64,000 bases of DNA from Ectothiorhodospiraceae bacterium BW-2 (GTDB lineage Bacteria > Pseudomonadota > Gammaproteobacteria > Thiohalomonadales > Thiohalomonadaceae). Shown in pieces: positions 52,240-61,341 of the stretch (the stretch's first letter is position 1; every line of letters starts with the position of its first letter). The position numbers were made by a program, and so were the translations under genes. The notes under the pieces are model-generated. The model was not told where the DNA came from. It saw only the letters and a program-made list of their open reading frames with translations, and did not search any database. The DNA lies in the NCBI GenBank assembly GCA_008375315.1, contig CP032507.1, forward strand, positions 1 to 64,000, read 5' to 3'.

Positions 52240-53935
52240 CAGCAATTCAGAGTCACCGCCAAACCAGCATCACTACATAGCCTTGCTTTCTTGGCGACAA
52301 TACCCCCCCTCTTCTCAACATTTCCTTGTTGAAAAGTCAACTATTTCAAATTGTACAGCGGTGTTGAGTGAGCTTGTCTCCAGTGTGTAATGAGGGTTAT
52401 CCCGAATTTCGGAGCGGGGATCTCCATCGTCTTTTAATTGATGAGTCGAATCTGGCAGGGGCGCCCGGTGAGTTGGGCTAATTTCGTTACCGACAGTTTT
52501 CGTTCAGTCATAACGGCAATCATCTTTCCCCAGATGCGCTTTAAGGTCATCTTCCCCTGCATAACACTTTGAAATGTCTTGCTAAATACCAGTAACTGAT
52601 TGATGATGTGAGCTATTTGCAAGCACTGGTAGTAATTCTTGGTCGCCAGATAACTCACCCGTGAAAATTTGTGCTCTAATGCATATCCATGATTTTTTTG
52701 GGTATTAAAGCCTTCGTTCTCTATTTTCCAGCGTAAGCGTCCGGTACGGCTCAATTCCGGTGCCGTATTCCAGTTGATGGGATAGGAGCTAATGTGAACG
52801 AACCGATTTTCAATTATCTGCCCCTCTTTGTCGGTGGTTGTCTCTATGCATTCCAGCCAGTGTAGTTTCACGCCATGATAGTCAATATCGTTAATCCATG
52901 TATAGTTTTGCTCAATGACATTATCCTGTTGCCGTAGAATGATTTTTCGTTGATTGCCGGATGTTAACTGGCACAAGGATTTAACCTCTTCCCAAACAGA
53001 TGGCAGATTGCCATCCTTGAAGGTGACTATCCAGCCCCAACCATACTCTGAGCAAATTTCGAAGAATCCCTGATAAGGATAGAGTCCATCGGCAACCAGA
53101 CAGATGGGTAGACGCGGAAACGCCGATTTCAACTTTTTTGCTAGGCGTTTGAATGCCTTACGCTCACAATCCTGTTTGTCATAGTTGCCCTCTTCGGGGT
53201 TTTCCAGCCACTCTGTGGCAATGGAGATGGCGAAGCCGTTAGCGGTAATCAGTTTGGCCTCTAAAACCATGTTATGCCAGCTACTTTTACCGCTGCTGTA
53301 GTCTTTGTGCAGCGCCTGTTCATGGGGACACTCTGTAAAACTATGAATCCCGCTCGCATCCACCGCAATGACAAACCATTCACCAAACAGCCGTTGATTG
53401 TGGAATATCTTCTTTTTCAACAGCGCCCTAACCATGGATTGAGTCAGTTTTTGCAGTTGATCCTCCGTGAGTTGTCGCATGACATTATCGACGGTATCCA
53501 TATGAGGTAGCGGCATTTTGAACAACCGCTGGTAGTTTTTGCGAAAGCGTTTCTCTTCGCGCAGATTATTCATTTCATTACGAGAACCGGCTTTAAAGAG
53601 AAACATGGCAATGCAGGCCGTAATAAGAGCCGCCAAATCATAATTAGTAGATGTCCGGCACTCATCCAGCTCTCTCATCTGCTCAAAGAGAGCAGGAAAG
53701 AAGTGTGTGATGGTCAGGTGGAGTTGATAGACGACATCTTTGCGCTGTAATTTACGTTTATTCCGATTCTTTTTTTAGACCGGACGGATTGGTTCGAAGC
53801 TGATTTTCGTGCAGTTGACATGCGGTTACCTCTCAAAATTGGAGATATATGGGCTATTTTTGCTGGAAAAAATAATTTTTTTGCCAATGTAAGTTTATGA
53901 AGTTAGTCGGTTATGGAGCTGCCCCTGAATTGCTG
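52240..53935 (-). mobile_element. IS4-like insertion sequence with 8-bp target duplication
   Basis: The element is 1696 bp with terminal inverted repeats CAGCAATTCAG (52240-52250) and CTGAATTGCTG (53925-53935). The target duplication ACGGTCAT lies at 52232-52239 and 53936-53943. Joining the flanks recreates the TATAC-GGTCAT-GTCGATAACGGC sequence of the array spacers, which confirms the ends. The region 52251-52433 inside it is non-coding. Confidence 0.88.
52434..53821 (-). pseudogene. IS4-like DDE transposase, frameshifted near the start
   Basis: The main frame (52434-53678, 414 residues) has DDE-type blocks: Asp in VIAVDASGIHSF, Asp in CLVADGLYPYQGFF, and Glu in RWKIENEGFNTQKNHGYALE, with a terminal KNYYQCLQIAHIINQL. 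The frame extends upstream through KKNRNKRKLQRKDVVYQLHL to ATG 53821 only if the T7/A7 run at 53771-53777 changes by one base. That could be sequencing error, mutation or programmed slippage. Family is IS4-superfamily; I do not assign a subgroup. Confidence 0.78.
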
Positions 53936-53943
53936 ACGGTCAT

Positions 53944-54182
53944 GTCGATAACGGCGGCTAGCAAGCTCGGCCTTGAAGGGCAGATCAACACCTAGACTAG
54001 GCATGCAACACACAGCCCCAACTTTGCCACCACTTTGGTAGGTGATGGCGACTTAGCCTGCTTCTATCCGCACAGATATCATGTATTGGGTATGGCCCCT
54101 TTGTCTTAGGCAAAACCCGCCGTGAATCCTAGATCATAGCGGGTTATGCGTTTATGGAGCTTAGTTAGCCGTATGTGGCTGT
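53944..54182. other. Intergenic remainder of the array flank
   Basis: The first ~50 bp (GTCGATAACGGCGGCTAGCA and on) match the array spacers. The rest has no supported gene; a short palindromic CACCTAGACTAGGCATG lies near 53990. Confidence 0.5.
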
Positions 54183-54686
54183 TTATGGTGATAATGCTTT
54201 TATTTTTTGTAAAATGTCAGCATCATCCCACTCCCGACCACCAATCGCTCGATAGACAATCCGCCCTTGTGGGTCGAGCACAAAGGTAGTGGGCAGCCCC
54301 ATCACCGGCCAAGCTTTAAGGACTGCCGAATCGGTATCGAATAGTATCGGAAAATCGACTGGATAAGAGCCTAGAAATGGAAATACCTTATCCTCGGTTT
54401 CACCAACATTAATTGCTAGCATGGCAACACTACCTTGAATCTGTTGCCATGCCCGTTGCATGGATGGCATCTCCTCTCGACATGGCGGACACCAAGTAGC
54501 CCAGAAATTAACAATTACCGGCTTGCCTGCATAATCGCTCAATTGGTGAGTATCGCCATTGATATCTTGCAGACTAAAAGCGGGAGCTTGCGGTTTATCG
54601 GCCAATACGCTCAGGCTCTGTGGTGGCTGTTGGGCATGACTGACGAGAGTGAATAGACAAAAAATAAAGGGTAAAATCAGTTTCAT
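54183..54686 (-). CDS. TlpA/ResA-like periplasmic thioredoxin
   Basis: The 167-residue protein has a signal peptide (MKLILPFIFCLFTLVSHAQ) and a thioredoxin fold with the redox site FWATWCPPCREEMPS near residue 70 and cis-Pro in GLPTTFVLD. It would act as a periplasmic thiol-disulfide oxidoreductase, as TlpA/ResA proteins do in cytochrome maturation or sulfur metabolism. It is the last of three secreted genes in one direction, following an unknown protein and a rhodanese, so a sulfur or redox role for the set is likely. Confidence 0.9.
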   Translation of the reverse strand: MKLILPFIFCLFTLVSHAQQPPQSLSVLADKPQAPAFSLQDINGDTHQLSDYAGKPVIVNFWATWCPPCREEMPSMQRAWQQIQGSVAMLAINVGETEDKVFPFLGSYPVDFPILFDTDSAVLKAWPVMGLPTTFVLDPQGRIVYRAIGGREWDDADILQKIKALSP

Positions 54687-54704
54687 AGTTTCTCTCCTTG
54701 TCGT

Positions 54705-55259
54705 TTAAGGTGCATCGGTGGCACAGGTTAGGCCCGGTAACACAGCGGTATGCTCTACCCCTCCCACTTGCCAGTTAAAATGTAGATCAAAGGATGCACC
54801 TAGTGGTACAGGGTAGGTAATCATTCCCATATTCCAGTCGCCTGGTGCAAAAGTTTGTTGATTTGGAAATAGCGCCCATTGAAAGGCTATTCGCGCCGCT
54901 TGCGGGCTATTTCTCGCTGCCCAGTTTTGTTGCCAATCGGCGGTCAGTTTGAGTGGTATCTCTCTATTATCAACGACGGCACGCCACTGCGTTAAATCGA
55001 TTGTCAGCGACTGTTCGCTCTGATTATAAAAAACCGTTTGGAACAGGCAACTTTCAGCAAGATAATCGGCGTCTTCACGAGTAAATCCTCTACCCATAAA
55101 AAATGCCCGCGTCTGATCTGGGAGTCGTTGAATTTGTTGTAGTCTTATGCCACGACTCTGCCACTCCCAGCCCTCCACACCCGCTTCGCGATATTGGCGT
55201 ATCGGCTCTGCTGCTAGAAGCAGCGGTAATATCAGTAATAACCAGAGGGGTAGTTTCAT
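54705..55259 (-). CDS. Secreted protein of the TlpA/rhodanese operon, unknown
   Basis: The 184 residues begin with a signal peptide (MKLPLWLLLILPLLLAAE). The mature part is beta-rich (QTVFYNQSEQSLTIDLTQW, then PVPLGASFDLHFNW) with two cysteines (ESCLF and GLTCATD), possibly a disulfide. I do not recognise the family. Its ATG overlaps the rhodanese stop (ATGA), and tlpA follows 18 bp later, so the three genes are one operon. Confidence 0.75.
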   Translation of the reverse strand: MKLPLWLLLILPLLLAAEPIRQYREAGVEGWEWQSRGIRLQQIQRLPDQTRAFFMGRGFTREDADYLAESCLFQTVFYNQSEQSLTIDLTQWRAVVDNREIPLKLTADWQQNWAARNSPQAARIAFQWALFPNQQTFAPGDWNMGMITYPVPLGASFDLHFNWQVGGVEHTAVLPGLTCATDAP

Positions 55260-55600
55260 TGGTTCACCTCCATGCTGCTAGAGACTTTCCAGCGTTCAAA
55301 ACCGCCATAGAGAATTTTGATATTGTCGAAACCATCCGGCCTTAGCGCTAAGGCGACTTGGGAAGCGAACGAGCCGCTGTTGCAATAAGCTAGAGTAGCT
55401 TTGTCACGAGGTAGCTCACCGCATCGACTGTACACTTGCTGCCATTCGATATTGACCGTCCTAGAAATGTGTGCTTTGACAAACTGTTCGGCATCACGCG
55501 CATCCGGTCTATGGCATTTGGCGTAGTCTGCGGCAGCGGAAGCGACACTGTTACAGAGCACGAGTGTGAATAGACCAAATTTAATGTGTTTTATCATCAA
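55256..55600 (-). CDS. Secreted single-domain rhodanese
   Basis: The 114-residue protein has an N-terminal signal peptide (GLFTLVLCNSVASAA) and a rhodanese-like domain with the active-site loop AYCNSGSFASQVALAL carrying the catalytic cysteine, then NIKILYGGFERW. Periplasmic rhodaneses transfer or bind sulfane sulfur. It is the first gene of the three-gene operon with the unknown secreted protein and the TlpA-like protein. Length suits a single-domain rhodanese plus signal. Confidence 0.85.
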   Translation of the reverse strand: MMIKHIKFGLFTLVLCNSVASAAADYAKCHRPDARDAEQFVKAHISRTVNIEWQQVYSRCGELPRDKATLAYCNSGSFASQVALALRPDGFDNIKILYGGFERWKVSSSMEVNQ

Positions 55601-56161
55601 TACCTTCGCTAAAAAATTGAGGAGGGCAAGAGGCTATGGTGGCAAGCTTAGGTAAAATCAACACACAGGGGCCTATGCCCGACATTATGCAACTTTTGAG
55701 CTGTTCGATCCATAGATTAGACCCAACTAATCAACACCGCCTAGCTCGGATAGTTGAGGCGATGCCGTCAATGGCAGGCCTAAGATACAATATGGTAAAT
55801 CGAATTGCCAGAAAAACCGTCCACAAGAATACATTCATCTTTCAATTCTGCTGGACTGCTTCGGACAGCGCTCCTTTGCGCTCTTGACAGTCAGCCTGCA
55901 AAATAGGCGCTATCAACCTGTGCCGCCCTAAAAGCTGCTTAATAATCGCTTTGGGCTTGCCTATGTCGTTTGGTAAGTCCGTCACGGCCTTAGTTTAGCT
56001 TATTTGGCATGATAGGGGGAGGTGGTTAAGAACACAGCAACTATTCGCTAAGATTTCCCTTAACTGTTGTAGATCGTTACAATCAGCAGCTAATCGAGTC
56101 TCATTTAGGTCAAATTCATGTTCACAGCACAACGGAGTAGCAGCTCACAACAGGCGATGTT
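55601..56161. other. Intergenic region with a possible transposase remnant
   Basis: No intact gene is supported. At 55678-55830 the plus strand reads MPDIMQLLSCSIHRLDPTNQ and RLARIVEAMPSMAG, similar in pattern to the N-terminus of some IS4/IS701-type transposases, and then loses similarity. The similarity is weak and may be chance. The last ~120 bp should hold the antiporter promoter; none was pinpointed. Confidence 0.35.
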
Positions 56162-57895
56162 ATGGCGATAGAGCAGATATACCAACAGATATTTGGCGCA
56201 GCTCTACTGGCGCTCCTCTGCGTTGTTGCGAGCGTTCTGACTCGGCGCATTGGCGCTCCGATTCTATTGGTATTTCTGCTTTTAGGAATGGTTGCTGGCG
56301 AAGAGGGGTTGGGGGGTATCCGTTTTGATGATGCTGTTTTGGCTTTTCTATTTGGCAATGTCGCCCTAGCTATCATCATTTTTGATGGTGGCTTAGGCAC
56401 TCGAAAAGATACCTTTCGAGTTAGTTTAAAACCCGCCCTCTCGTTAGCAACATTGGGGGTTATCGTCACCGCTGCTATCACTGGATTTGCAGCCCATATT
56501 ATTCTGAATTTATCTTGGCAGGAGGGGTTGCTAGTCGGTGCCATAGTAGGCTCTACCGATGCCGCTGCCGTGTTCGGATTATTAAGAAACGCGGGGCTGG
56601 AGCTAAAAGAGCGCACTAGTGCTACGCTCGAAATCGAATCGGGTTCGAACGATCCTATGGCGATTTTTCTTACCATCACCCTAGTACATATCCTCCAAAT
56701 CAGCAGTGATATTAATCAAGGTTGGACTATCGTTAGCGAACTGCTTCGCCAGATGGGACTCGGGTTAGGTATCGGTTTCGCAGGCGGTCATCTACTGGCA
56801 CACATGCTAAGACATTTAGCTCTTCCCTCAGCACTCTACCCTCTGCTCGCTCTGGCAGGCGGTATCACGCTGTTTGGGTTAGCCACGATTTGGGAAGGGA
56901 GTGGTTTTCTGGCAATATTCATCGCCGGTGTCATCGTTGGCAATACCCCACACCCCTATAGCAATGATCTCCACCGATTTCATGATGGTATAGCTTGGCT
57001 GAGCCAAATTGGTATGTTTTTGATGCTAGGCCTGCTAGTTACACCCAGCCATCTGATCCCGATCACTGTTCCGGCCGTCGCTATCGCCTTTGTGCTAATT
57101 TTTATCGCCAGACCGGTGGCAGTTATGATCTCGTTGCTTCCGTTCCATTTTCCATGGCGAGAACAGATCTTCATCGGCTGGTGTGGGCTGCGTGGTGCTG
57201 TCCCTATTATTCTGGCGCTATTCCCCTCCCTCGCTGGAGTAGCGAACACCCAAACCTATTTTGAGTTAGTCTTCTTTGTGGTACTTATCTCGCTGGTGCT
57301 ACAAGGGTGGACAATAGCCCCCATGGCAAGATGGCTCCAAATAGAGCTACCGCCGACGGTGAAAGAGCCTGAATACCTTCATCTCACTATTAAACATGAA
57401 CAAGATAAAGAGTTGTTAATCTACCCTGTACTTGCCGATAGTCGGGTCGTCGGCTCAACGGTTGATCGCATACCCGTTGCAGAGGGTAGCGAAGTTGTCG
57501 CGGTTATACGCCGTGGCGTTCTACTCAATAAGATGCATCAGGCGCAACTTATATGCGATGATCAGGTGATGATTTTAGCTACCAGCAACGCCAGATCCGC
57601 ATTAGGTCGCCTGTTTGCTCCGGCCGCACACACGCCGCTGCTTGAATCGGATCAATTTTTCGGTGAATTTGTATTACGCCCAGAGGCTAATGTGGTCGAT
57701 GTCGCTGAAGCCTATGGCTTCATAGTCAGCTCATCCCTTGCCGACATCACCATAGAACAGTATCTTACGCATCATTTCCATGGTAAACCCGTGGTTGGAG
57801 ATCAAGTCAAATTGGGATTAGTGACACTCATAGTGAGAGAGTTCGAAGGGGGAAGAATCGTCTCTGTCGGCTTGAAATTGAGGTCACCCGAATAG
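56162..57895 (+). CDS. nhaP2: CPA1-type cation/proton antiporter, NhaP2/CvrA-like
   Basis: At 577 residues it has NhaP2 length, with about twelve transmembrane helices (residues 5-385) including IIIFDGGLGTRKDTF, IVGSTDAAAVFGLLRNAGLE and ESGSNDPMAIFLTI, the CPA1 transport core with its Asp residues. A cytoplasmic TrkA_C domain (VLADSRVVGSTVDRIPV) and a ~100-residue tail follow, as in E. coli NhaP2, a K+(Na+)/H+ antiporter. It likely controls cytoplasmic potassium or pH. It is single, and a stem-loop terminator follows. Confidence 0.92.
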   Translation: MAIEQIYQQIFGAALLALLCVVASVLTRRIGAPILLVFLLLGMVAGEEGLGGIRFDDAVLAFLFGNVALAIIIFDGGLGTRKDTFRVSLKPALSLATLGVIVTAAITGFAAHIILNLSWQEGLLVGAIVGSTDAAAVFGLLRNAGLELKERTSATLEIESGSNDPMAIFLTITLVHILQISSDINQGWTIVSELLRQMGLGLGIGFAGGHLLAHMLRHLALPSALYPLLALAGGITLFGLATIWEGSGFLAIFIAGVIVGNTPHPYSNDLHRFHDGIAWLSQIGMFLMLGLLVTPSHLIPITVPAVAIAFVLIFIARPVAVMISLLPFHFPWREQIFIGWCGLRGAVPIILALFPSLAGVANTQTYFELVFFVVLISLVLQGWTIAPMARWLQIELPPTVKEPEYLHLTIKHEQDKELLIYPVLADSRVVGSTVDRIPVAEGSEVVAVIRRGVLLNKMHQAQLICDDQVMILATSNARSALGRLFAPAAHTPLLESDQFFGEFVLRPEANVVDVAEAYGFIVSSSLADITIEQYLTHHFHGKPVVGDQVKLGLVTLIVREFEGGRIVSVGLKLRSPE

Positions 57896-57899
57896 TTGC

Positions 57900-57919
57900 C
57901 CCTCTCCCGCAGGAGAGGG
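57900..57919. terminator. Bidirectional terminator-like stem-loop
   Basis: CCCTCTCC pairs with GGAGAGGG across a CGCA loop, 5 bp after the antiporter stop and before the stop of the convergent coiled-coil gene. The T-tract is weak, so termination is probable rather than certain. Confidence 0.65.
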
Positions 57920-57940
57920 TACTTTGTCAACTATGGCGCT

Positions 57941-58378
57941 CTATTGGCTAATCGTGTAGGTACGATCTCCGTCACTGTAAATGCGGTTTGTCTTCTTTAG
58001 ATAGGCAATTTGCTGATTGAAATTTTTAGTGCTAATGCCAGCACTCTCAAGCATTTTACGCATCTCCCTTGTCGTTGCTGTCCTCTTTTCAGCCATATAT
58101 TTCATAATGGCTTCGGATACCTCTCTAGTGCGTCCGCCGATTGTAGCTTGGTTAGCACCAAGACTCTCTAACTGCTTTTCAAGTGCATTAATCTCTTTTT
58201 CAACCACTCGTTCCGCTTTTTTGTGCTCTTTTTGCATCTCGACTAGCGCTTCTCGCTTCTCCTTAAGCTCTTCTCGCACACCGCCTAGCCGCTCTTCCTC
58301 TTCCATAGCGCGTCTCTTTTTGAGGAATTTCTCCAGTTCTTCCGAGCTAAATTTTTCGATAATTTCCAAATGTTCCAT
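57941..58378 (-). CDS. Coiled-coil protein with C-terminal winged-helix-like domain
   Basis: The 145-residue protein starts with a charged coiled coil (residues ~10-75, including GVREELKEKREALVEMQ) and ends with ~60 residues that look like a winged helix: SEAIMKYMAEKRTATTREMR as helices 1-2, AGISTKNFNQQIAYLKKT as the recognition helix and RIYSDGDRTYTI as the wing. This suggests a dimeric DNA-binding protein, possibly nucleoid-associated or a regulator. The family is not recognised. It is convergent with the antiporter, with GAGAGTGG before the ATG. Confidence 0.65.
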   Translation of the reverse strand: MEHLEIIEKFSSEELEKFLKKRRAMEEEERLGGVREELKEKREALVEMQKEHKKAERVVEKEINALEKQLESLGANQATIGGRTREVSEAIMKYMAEKRTATTREMRKMLESAGISTKNFNQQIAYLKKTNRIYSDGDRTYTISQ

Positions 58379-58567
58379 GTAGAACCACTCTCCTGTTATG
58401 ATTGATGTTCATGTTTACCAAAACCGGTGCCACTATACTACAAACAGATAAAATGTAAACTTTTTTTTGTCGCCAGAATAGCCCCAATAAACAGAATGTT
58501 TGCGCTTTAATTTGGAATGACATAGACTCATCGCTACCGACCTTTCACCACCTAAGTGAGTCAACCG

Positions 58568-59308
58568 ATGTTCTCAAATAGACCCAACTCGTCAACCCTC
58601 TTTACCCGCTTGTCACAATTTAATGCCATTGTTGGTTCGCTGTTTATGTTAATGGTGCTAATGGCTATTCTATTTGCGCTTTGGCAGGCCTATCAGCAGT
58701 GGCGAACTCCGATTATTCGCCCCAATATCGTCAAGATGGGTGAACATAAGAGACTTGAAGAGCAATTTGAGCTAGGGCACAGCGAACCCCTCAGCGACAG
58801 CACGATTTTACTGCCTCTCTACTCCCGACAAAGCTACACCTTAAGCAGCTATGGCAGTAAAGAGACTCAATCGACCCGTAATCTACTCTTTATCGAGGGT
58901 GATGAGGGGACGATGAGGTGGCTCTTTCCCACCAATGAGTGGCTTATCTATCACTACCGTCAACTACTCGCGCCTGATACCACTGTTCAAGAGTCAAATT
59001 CGGATAGGACTGTCGCACTGCTCTATCAGATCATCAAGCAAGATAGCAATGGTGACTCCCAACTTAGCGAGGGTGATAGCTTCACACTAGCAATCAGTCA
59101 GCCAGATGGCCGCAGTTACCGTGAATTAATCTCCGGTGTTCTCTCTCTATTAGGGGTTCACACCACCTCTAAGCAGCTACTACTGTTCTACAACGACCAC
59201 CAACGACAACCCTATCAACTGACGCTATCGCTACCACACTTAACCTCCCTCTTTCAACACGAAATTCCGCTCCCCGCCCCTCCCAATAGAGAGCTAGCAC
59301 AGCCATGA
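58568..59308 (+). CDS. Single-pass membrane protein, unknown
   Basis: About 246 residues from ATG 58568, with an in-frame GTG twelve bases earlier. One transmembrane helix near residues 20-42 (LFMLMVLMAILFALWQ) is followed by a soluble, beta-rich exterior (LLPLYSRQSYTLSSYGSKET, SKQLLLFYNDHQRQPYQL). No family is recognised. It sits between the coiled-coil gene and the methyltransferase, with no sign of co-transcription other than common direction. A role in the envelope is all that can be inferred. Confidence 0.7.
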   Translation: MFSNRPNSSTLFTRLSQFNAIVGSLFMLMVLMAILFALWQAYQQWRTPIIRPNIVKMGEHKRLEEQFELGHSEPLSDSTILLPLYSRQSYTLSSYGSKETQSTRNLLFIEGDEGTMRWLFPTNEWLIYHYRQLLAPDTTVQESNSDRTVALLYQIIKQDSNGDSQLSEGDSFTLAISQPDGRSYRELISGVLSLLGVHTTSKQLLLFYNDHQRQPYQLTLSLPHLTSLFQHEIPLPAPPNRELAQP

Positions 59309-59399
59309 GCTACCATCGCTCTAACGGTTGCGACTGTACCCAAATCATGATTTCAATTATAGTGGTGCGATTTAAAGATGAACTCAGATGAGGTGGCCC

Positions 59400-59990
59400 A
59401 TGTGGGATGAACGATATAGCGGTAAAGAGTATGCCTACGGTACCGAACCCAACGATTTTTTAAGATCGATGGCAGACAGACTCCCCGTCGGTAAGAGCCT
59501 ATGCCTAGCTGACGGAGAGGGGAGAAATGGTGTCTGGCTAGCACAACAGGGCCATGAAGTGACCGCTGTCGATGCCTCTAAAGTTGGTCTGGAGAAGGCG
59601 AAGCAGTTAGCCCTACAGCGAAATGTGACTATTTCGACAATTCGGTGCGATTTAGCCCAGTTTGAGTTAGGTTGCGAGCAGTGGGATCTTATCGTCTCTA
59701 TTTTTTGTCACTTACCGCCGTCACTGCGTTGTCAAGTACATCACCGAGCGATTAGAGCGCTTAAACCAAACGGCATTTTTTTGCTAGAGGCCTATACACC
59801 AGCACAGCTACAATATAAAACGGGCGGCCCGCCGGTGGTCGAGTTAATGATGGATAGCCAATGTCTGCGGCGTGAGCTGCACCCACTCACCCTTTTGCAT
59901 CTGGAGGAGAGAGTAAGAGAGCTCAATGAAGGACGACTCCACCAAGGTCAAGGGGCTGTCGTGCAGCTCTTAGCGCGAAAAGAGCCATAA
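59400..59990 (+). CDS. SAM-dependent methyltransferase, TehB-like
   Basis: About 196 residues with the class I methyltransferase pattern: the opening WDERYSGKEYAYGTEPNDFL, motif I SLCLADGEGRNGVWLA near residue 33, motif II VTAVDASKVGLEKAK, and LIVSIFCHLPPSLR then FLLEAYTPAQLQY. Proteins with this opening are often annotated tellurite-resistance-type or thiopurine-like methyltransferases; the substrate is unknown. Motif I has ADGEGRN in place of the more usual GxGxGRN, a common variant. An upstream in-frame ATG at 59388 is also possible. It is followed closely by the kinase-like gene. Confidence 0.85.
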   Translation: MWDERYSGKEYAYGTEPNDFLRSMADRLPVGKSLCLADGEGRNGVWLAQQGHEVTAVDASKVGLEKAKQLALQRNVTISTIRCDLAQFELGCEQWDLIVSIFCHLPPSLRCQVHHRAIRALKPNGIFLLEAYTPAQLQYKTGGPPVVELMMDSQCLRRELHPLTLLHLEERVRELNEGRLHQGQGAVVQLLARKEP

Positions 59991-60003
59991 TAATCCCGTT
60001 GAA

Positions 60004-60549
60004 ACACCCCCCCCTCCTCAACAAACCCAACCCGACCTGCGCCACCCGCTGACGATTGTTTGCGGTGCACCGGGGGTAGGCAAAACGACCTATGGTAAAC
60101 GGTTAGCCCGTGAACAGTCGGCCCTATTGCTCGATATTGATCGGGCAACTGAGCGCCTTGTGCGTCTCTCCTTAACTCTCTGTGGCCATGATGGCGATGA
60201 TCGCGACAGCCCCTACTTCAAACAACACTACCGTGAACCGATCTATCAACAACTGTTCGATATCGCCGATGATAACCTCGATCACACAGCAGTGGTGATG
60301 ACCGGCCCCTTTACTCGTGAAATTGCCGAAGTTAACTGGCCAGAGCGCCTCTCAACCGCACTTAACGCTCCGGTGGCGATACACTATCTCTACTCTCCTC
60401 CAGATATCCTTCACCAACGACTGATAGCGAGGGGAGAACGGCGCGATAACGCCAAACTAAGCCGCTGGGAGGAGTATTTGCGTTACTATCAGGCGCAGAA
60501 CGCCCCTCGATGTCGACACCTCTTTATCGATACCGGCCAATCTAAATAG
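60004..60549 (+). CDS. Small P-loop kinase-like protein (AAA_33 type)
   Basis: The ~180-residue protein has Walker A CGAPGVGKTTYGKRLA, an LDIDRATERL segment and an Arg-rich lid (RLIARGERRDNAKLSRW), like small AAA_33 kinases of zeta-toxin or phosphotransferase type. There is no in-frame ATG or GTG upstream of the P-loop; the frame opens after TAG 59971. An extra base in the C8 run at 60007-60014 would join it to TTG 59999. The start is therefore unresolved. The adjacent Nt-Gln amidohydrolase gene begins 14 bp after its stop, so the two are probably co-transcribed. Confidence 0.7.
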   Translation, partial: TPPPPQQTQPDLRHPLTIVCGAPGVGKTTYGKRLAREQSALLLDIDRATERLVRLSLTLCGHDGDDRDSPYFKQHYREPIYQQLFDIADDNLDHTAVVMTGPFTREIAEVNWPERLSTALNAPVAIHYLYSPPDILHQRLIARGERRDNAKLSRWEEYLRYYQAQNAPRCRHLFIDTGQSK

Positions 60550-60565
60550 CCTATTGTTGACACCG

Positions 60566-61144
60566 ATGGAGCAGAGAGCCATAAATTTTCACCCAATCCT
60601 TAACCAGTTTACACCAACACCCTACTACTGTGAGGAGAATATTTGGCAATTAGTGCGGCAGATAGCTGACAGCGAGATCATGCCTTTAGAGCAGATGTGC
60701 GTCTGGTTTATCACCAATCCAGAGAGAGCCGTCCCGATGAGATATCAGCAAGCAGGTGAAGGGTGGATCGAATGGGACTATCATGTCATTTTGCAGCTAC
60801 CCTTAGCTGGACTCATTATCGATCCTGCCTCACGCCTGATCTCACCACTAAACCAGAAGATCTATCTACAACAGAGCTTCCCCCCGCCTCGACGACTTAA
60901 TGGGAGGCTGACCATTTGGATACGCACAGTTCCAGCCGCAAACTACCTACACCACTTCTGTAGTGATCGCCGCCACATGGTCACCCAGTCAGTCCCAGAG
61001 CCACCTTGGCCCTGCATTGGTAGTGAACACACCGATCCTATTTGGCTACAACACTATTGGGATTGTGATCGAGAGATAGATGGAACCTCTTGGATCGACT
61101 ATCGTGATATATGGCCACACTCAGCATTGACGATAGAGGGCTAG
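60566..61144 (+). CDS. Protein N-terminal glutamine amidohydrolase (NTAQ1-like)
   Basis: About 193 residues. The Cys-His-Asp triad of Nt-Gln amidases is visible as C22 in YYCEENIWQL, H73 in WDYHVILQL and D86 in LIIDPASRL, with spacing close to that of human NTAQ1, and with the family block FCSDRRHMV near residue 135. The enzyme deamidates an N-terminal glutamine to glutamate, a step that in eukaryotes feeds the Arg/N-degron pathway. In bacteria its role is unknown. TTG at 60554 or 60557 is an alternative start. It follows the P-loop kinase closely, and in bacteria this pairing may be functional. Confidence 0.85.
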   Translation: MEQRAINFHPILNQFTPTPYYCEENIWQLVRQIADSEIMPLEQMCVWFITNPERAVPMRYQQAGEGWIEWDYHVILQLPLAGLIIDPASRLISPLNQKIYLQQSFPPPRRLNGRLTIWIRTVPAANYLHHFCSDRRHMVTQSVPEPPWPCIGSEHTDPIWLQHYWDCDREIDGTSWIDYRDIWPHSALTIEG

Positions 61145-61300
61145 CAAAAGTGTTAGCTGTTAGATCTGCGTACTTTTCGCCCATCTCTTCTGCCCCTCAA
61201 TGACTGAGTAAAACTTAAACGACGGCTCAAAAGCTAGGATCGGCTATAGCGATGTGGCAAAGGCAGCAAAAGTCGTTACCCAACAGAGAGAAAATAGCTC

Positions 61301-61306
61301 TATAAT
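61301..61306 (+). promoter_or_regulatory. -10 box upstream of the carbonic anhydrase
   Basis: A perfect TATAAT lies 36 bp before the ATG in an otherwise mixed spacer. A partial -35 (GTTACC, about 20 bp upstream) is weak. AGGA precedes the start codon. Confidence 0.4.
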
Positions 61307-61341
61307 CTCTGCCTCTCAATTTACACAGGAACACTTTCACG

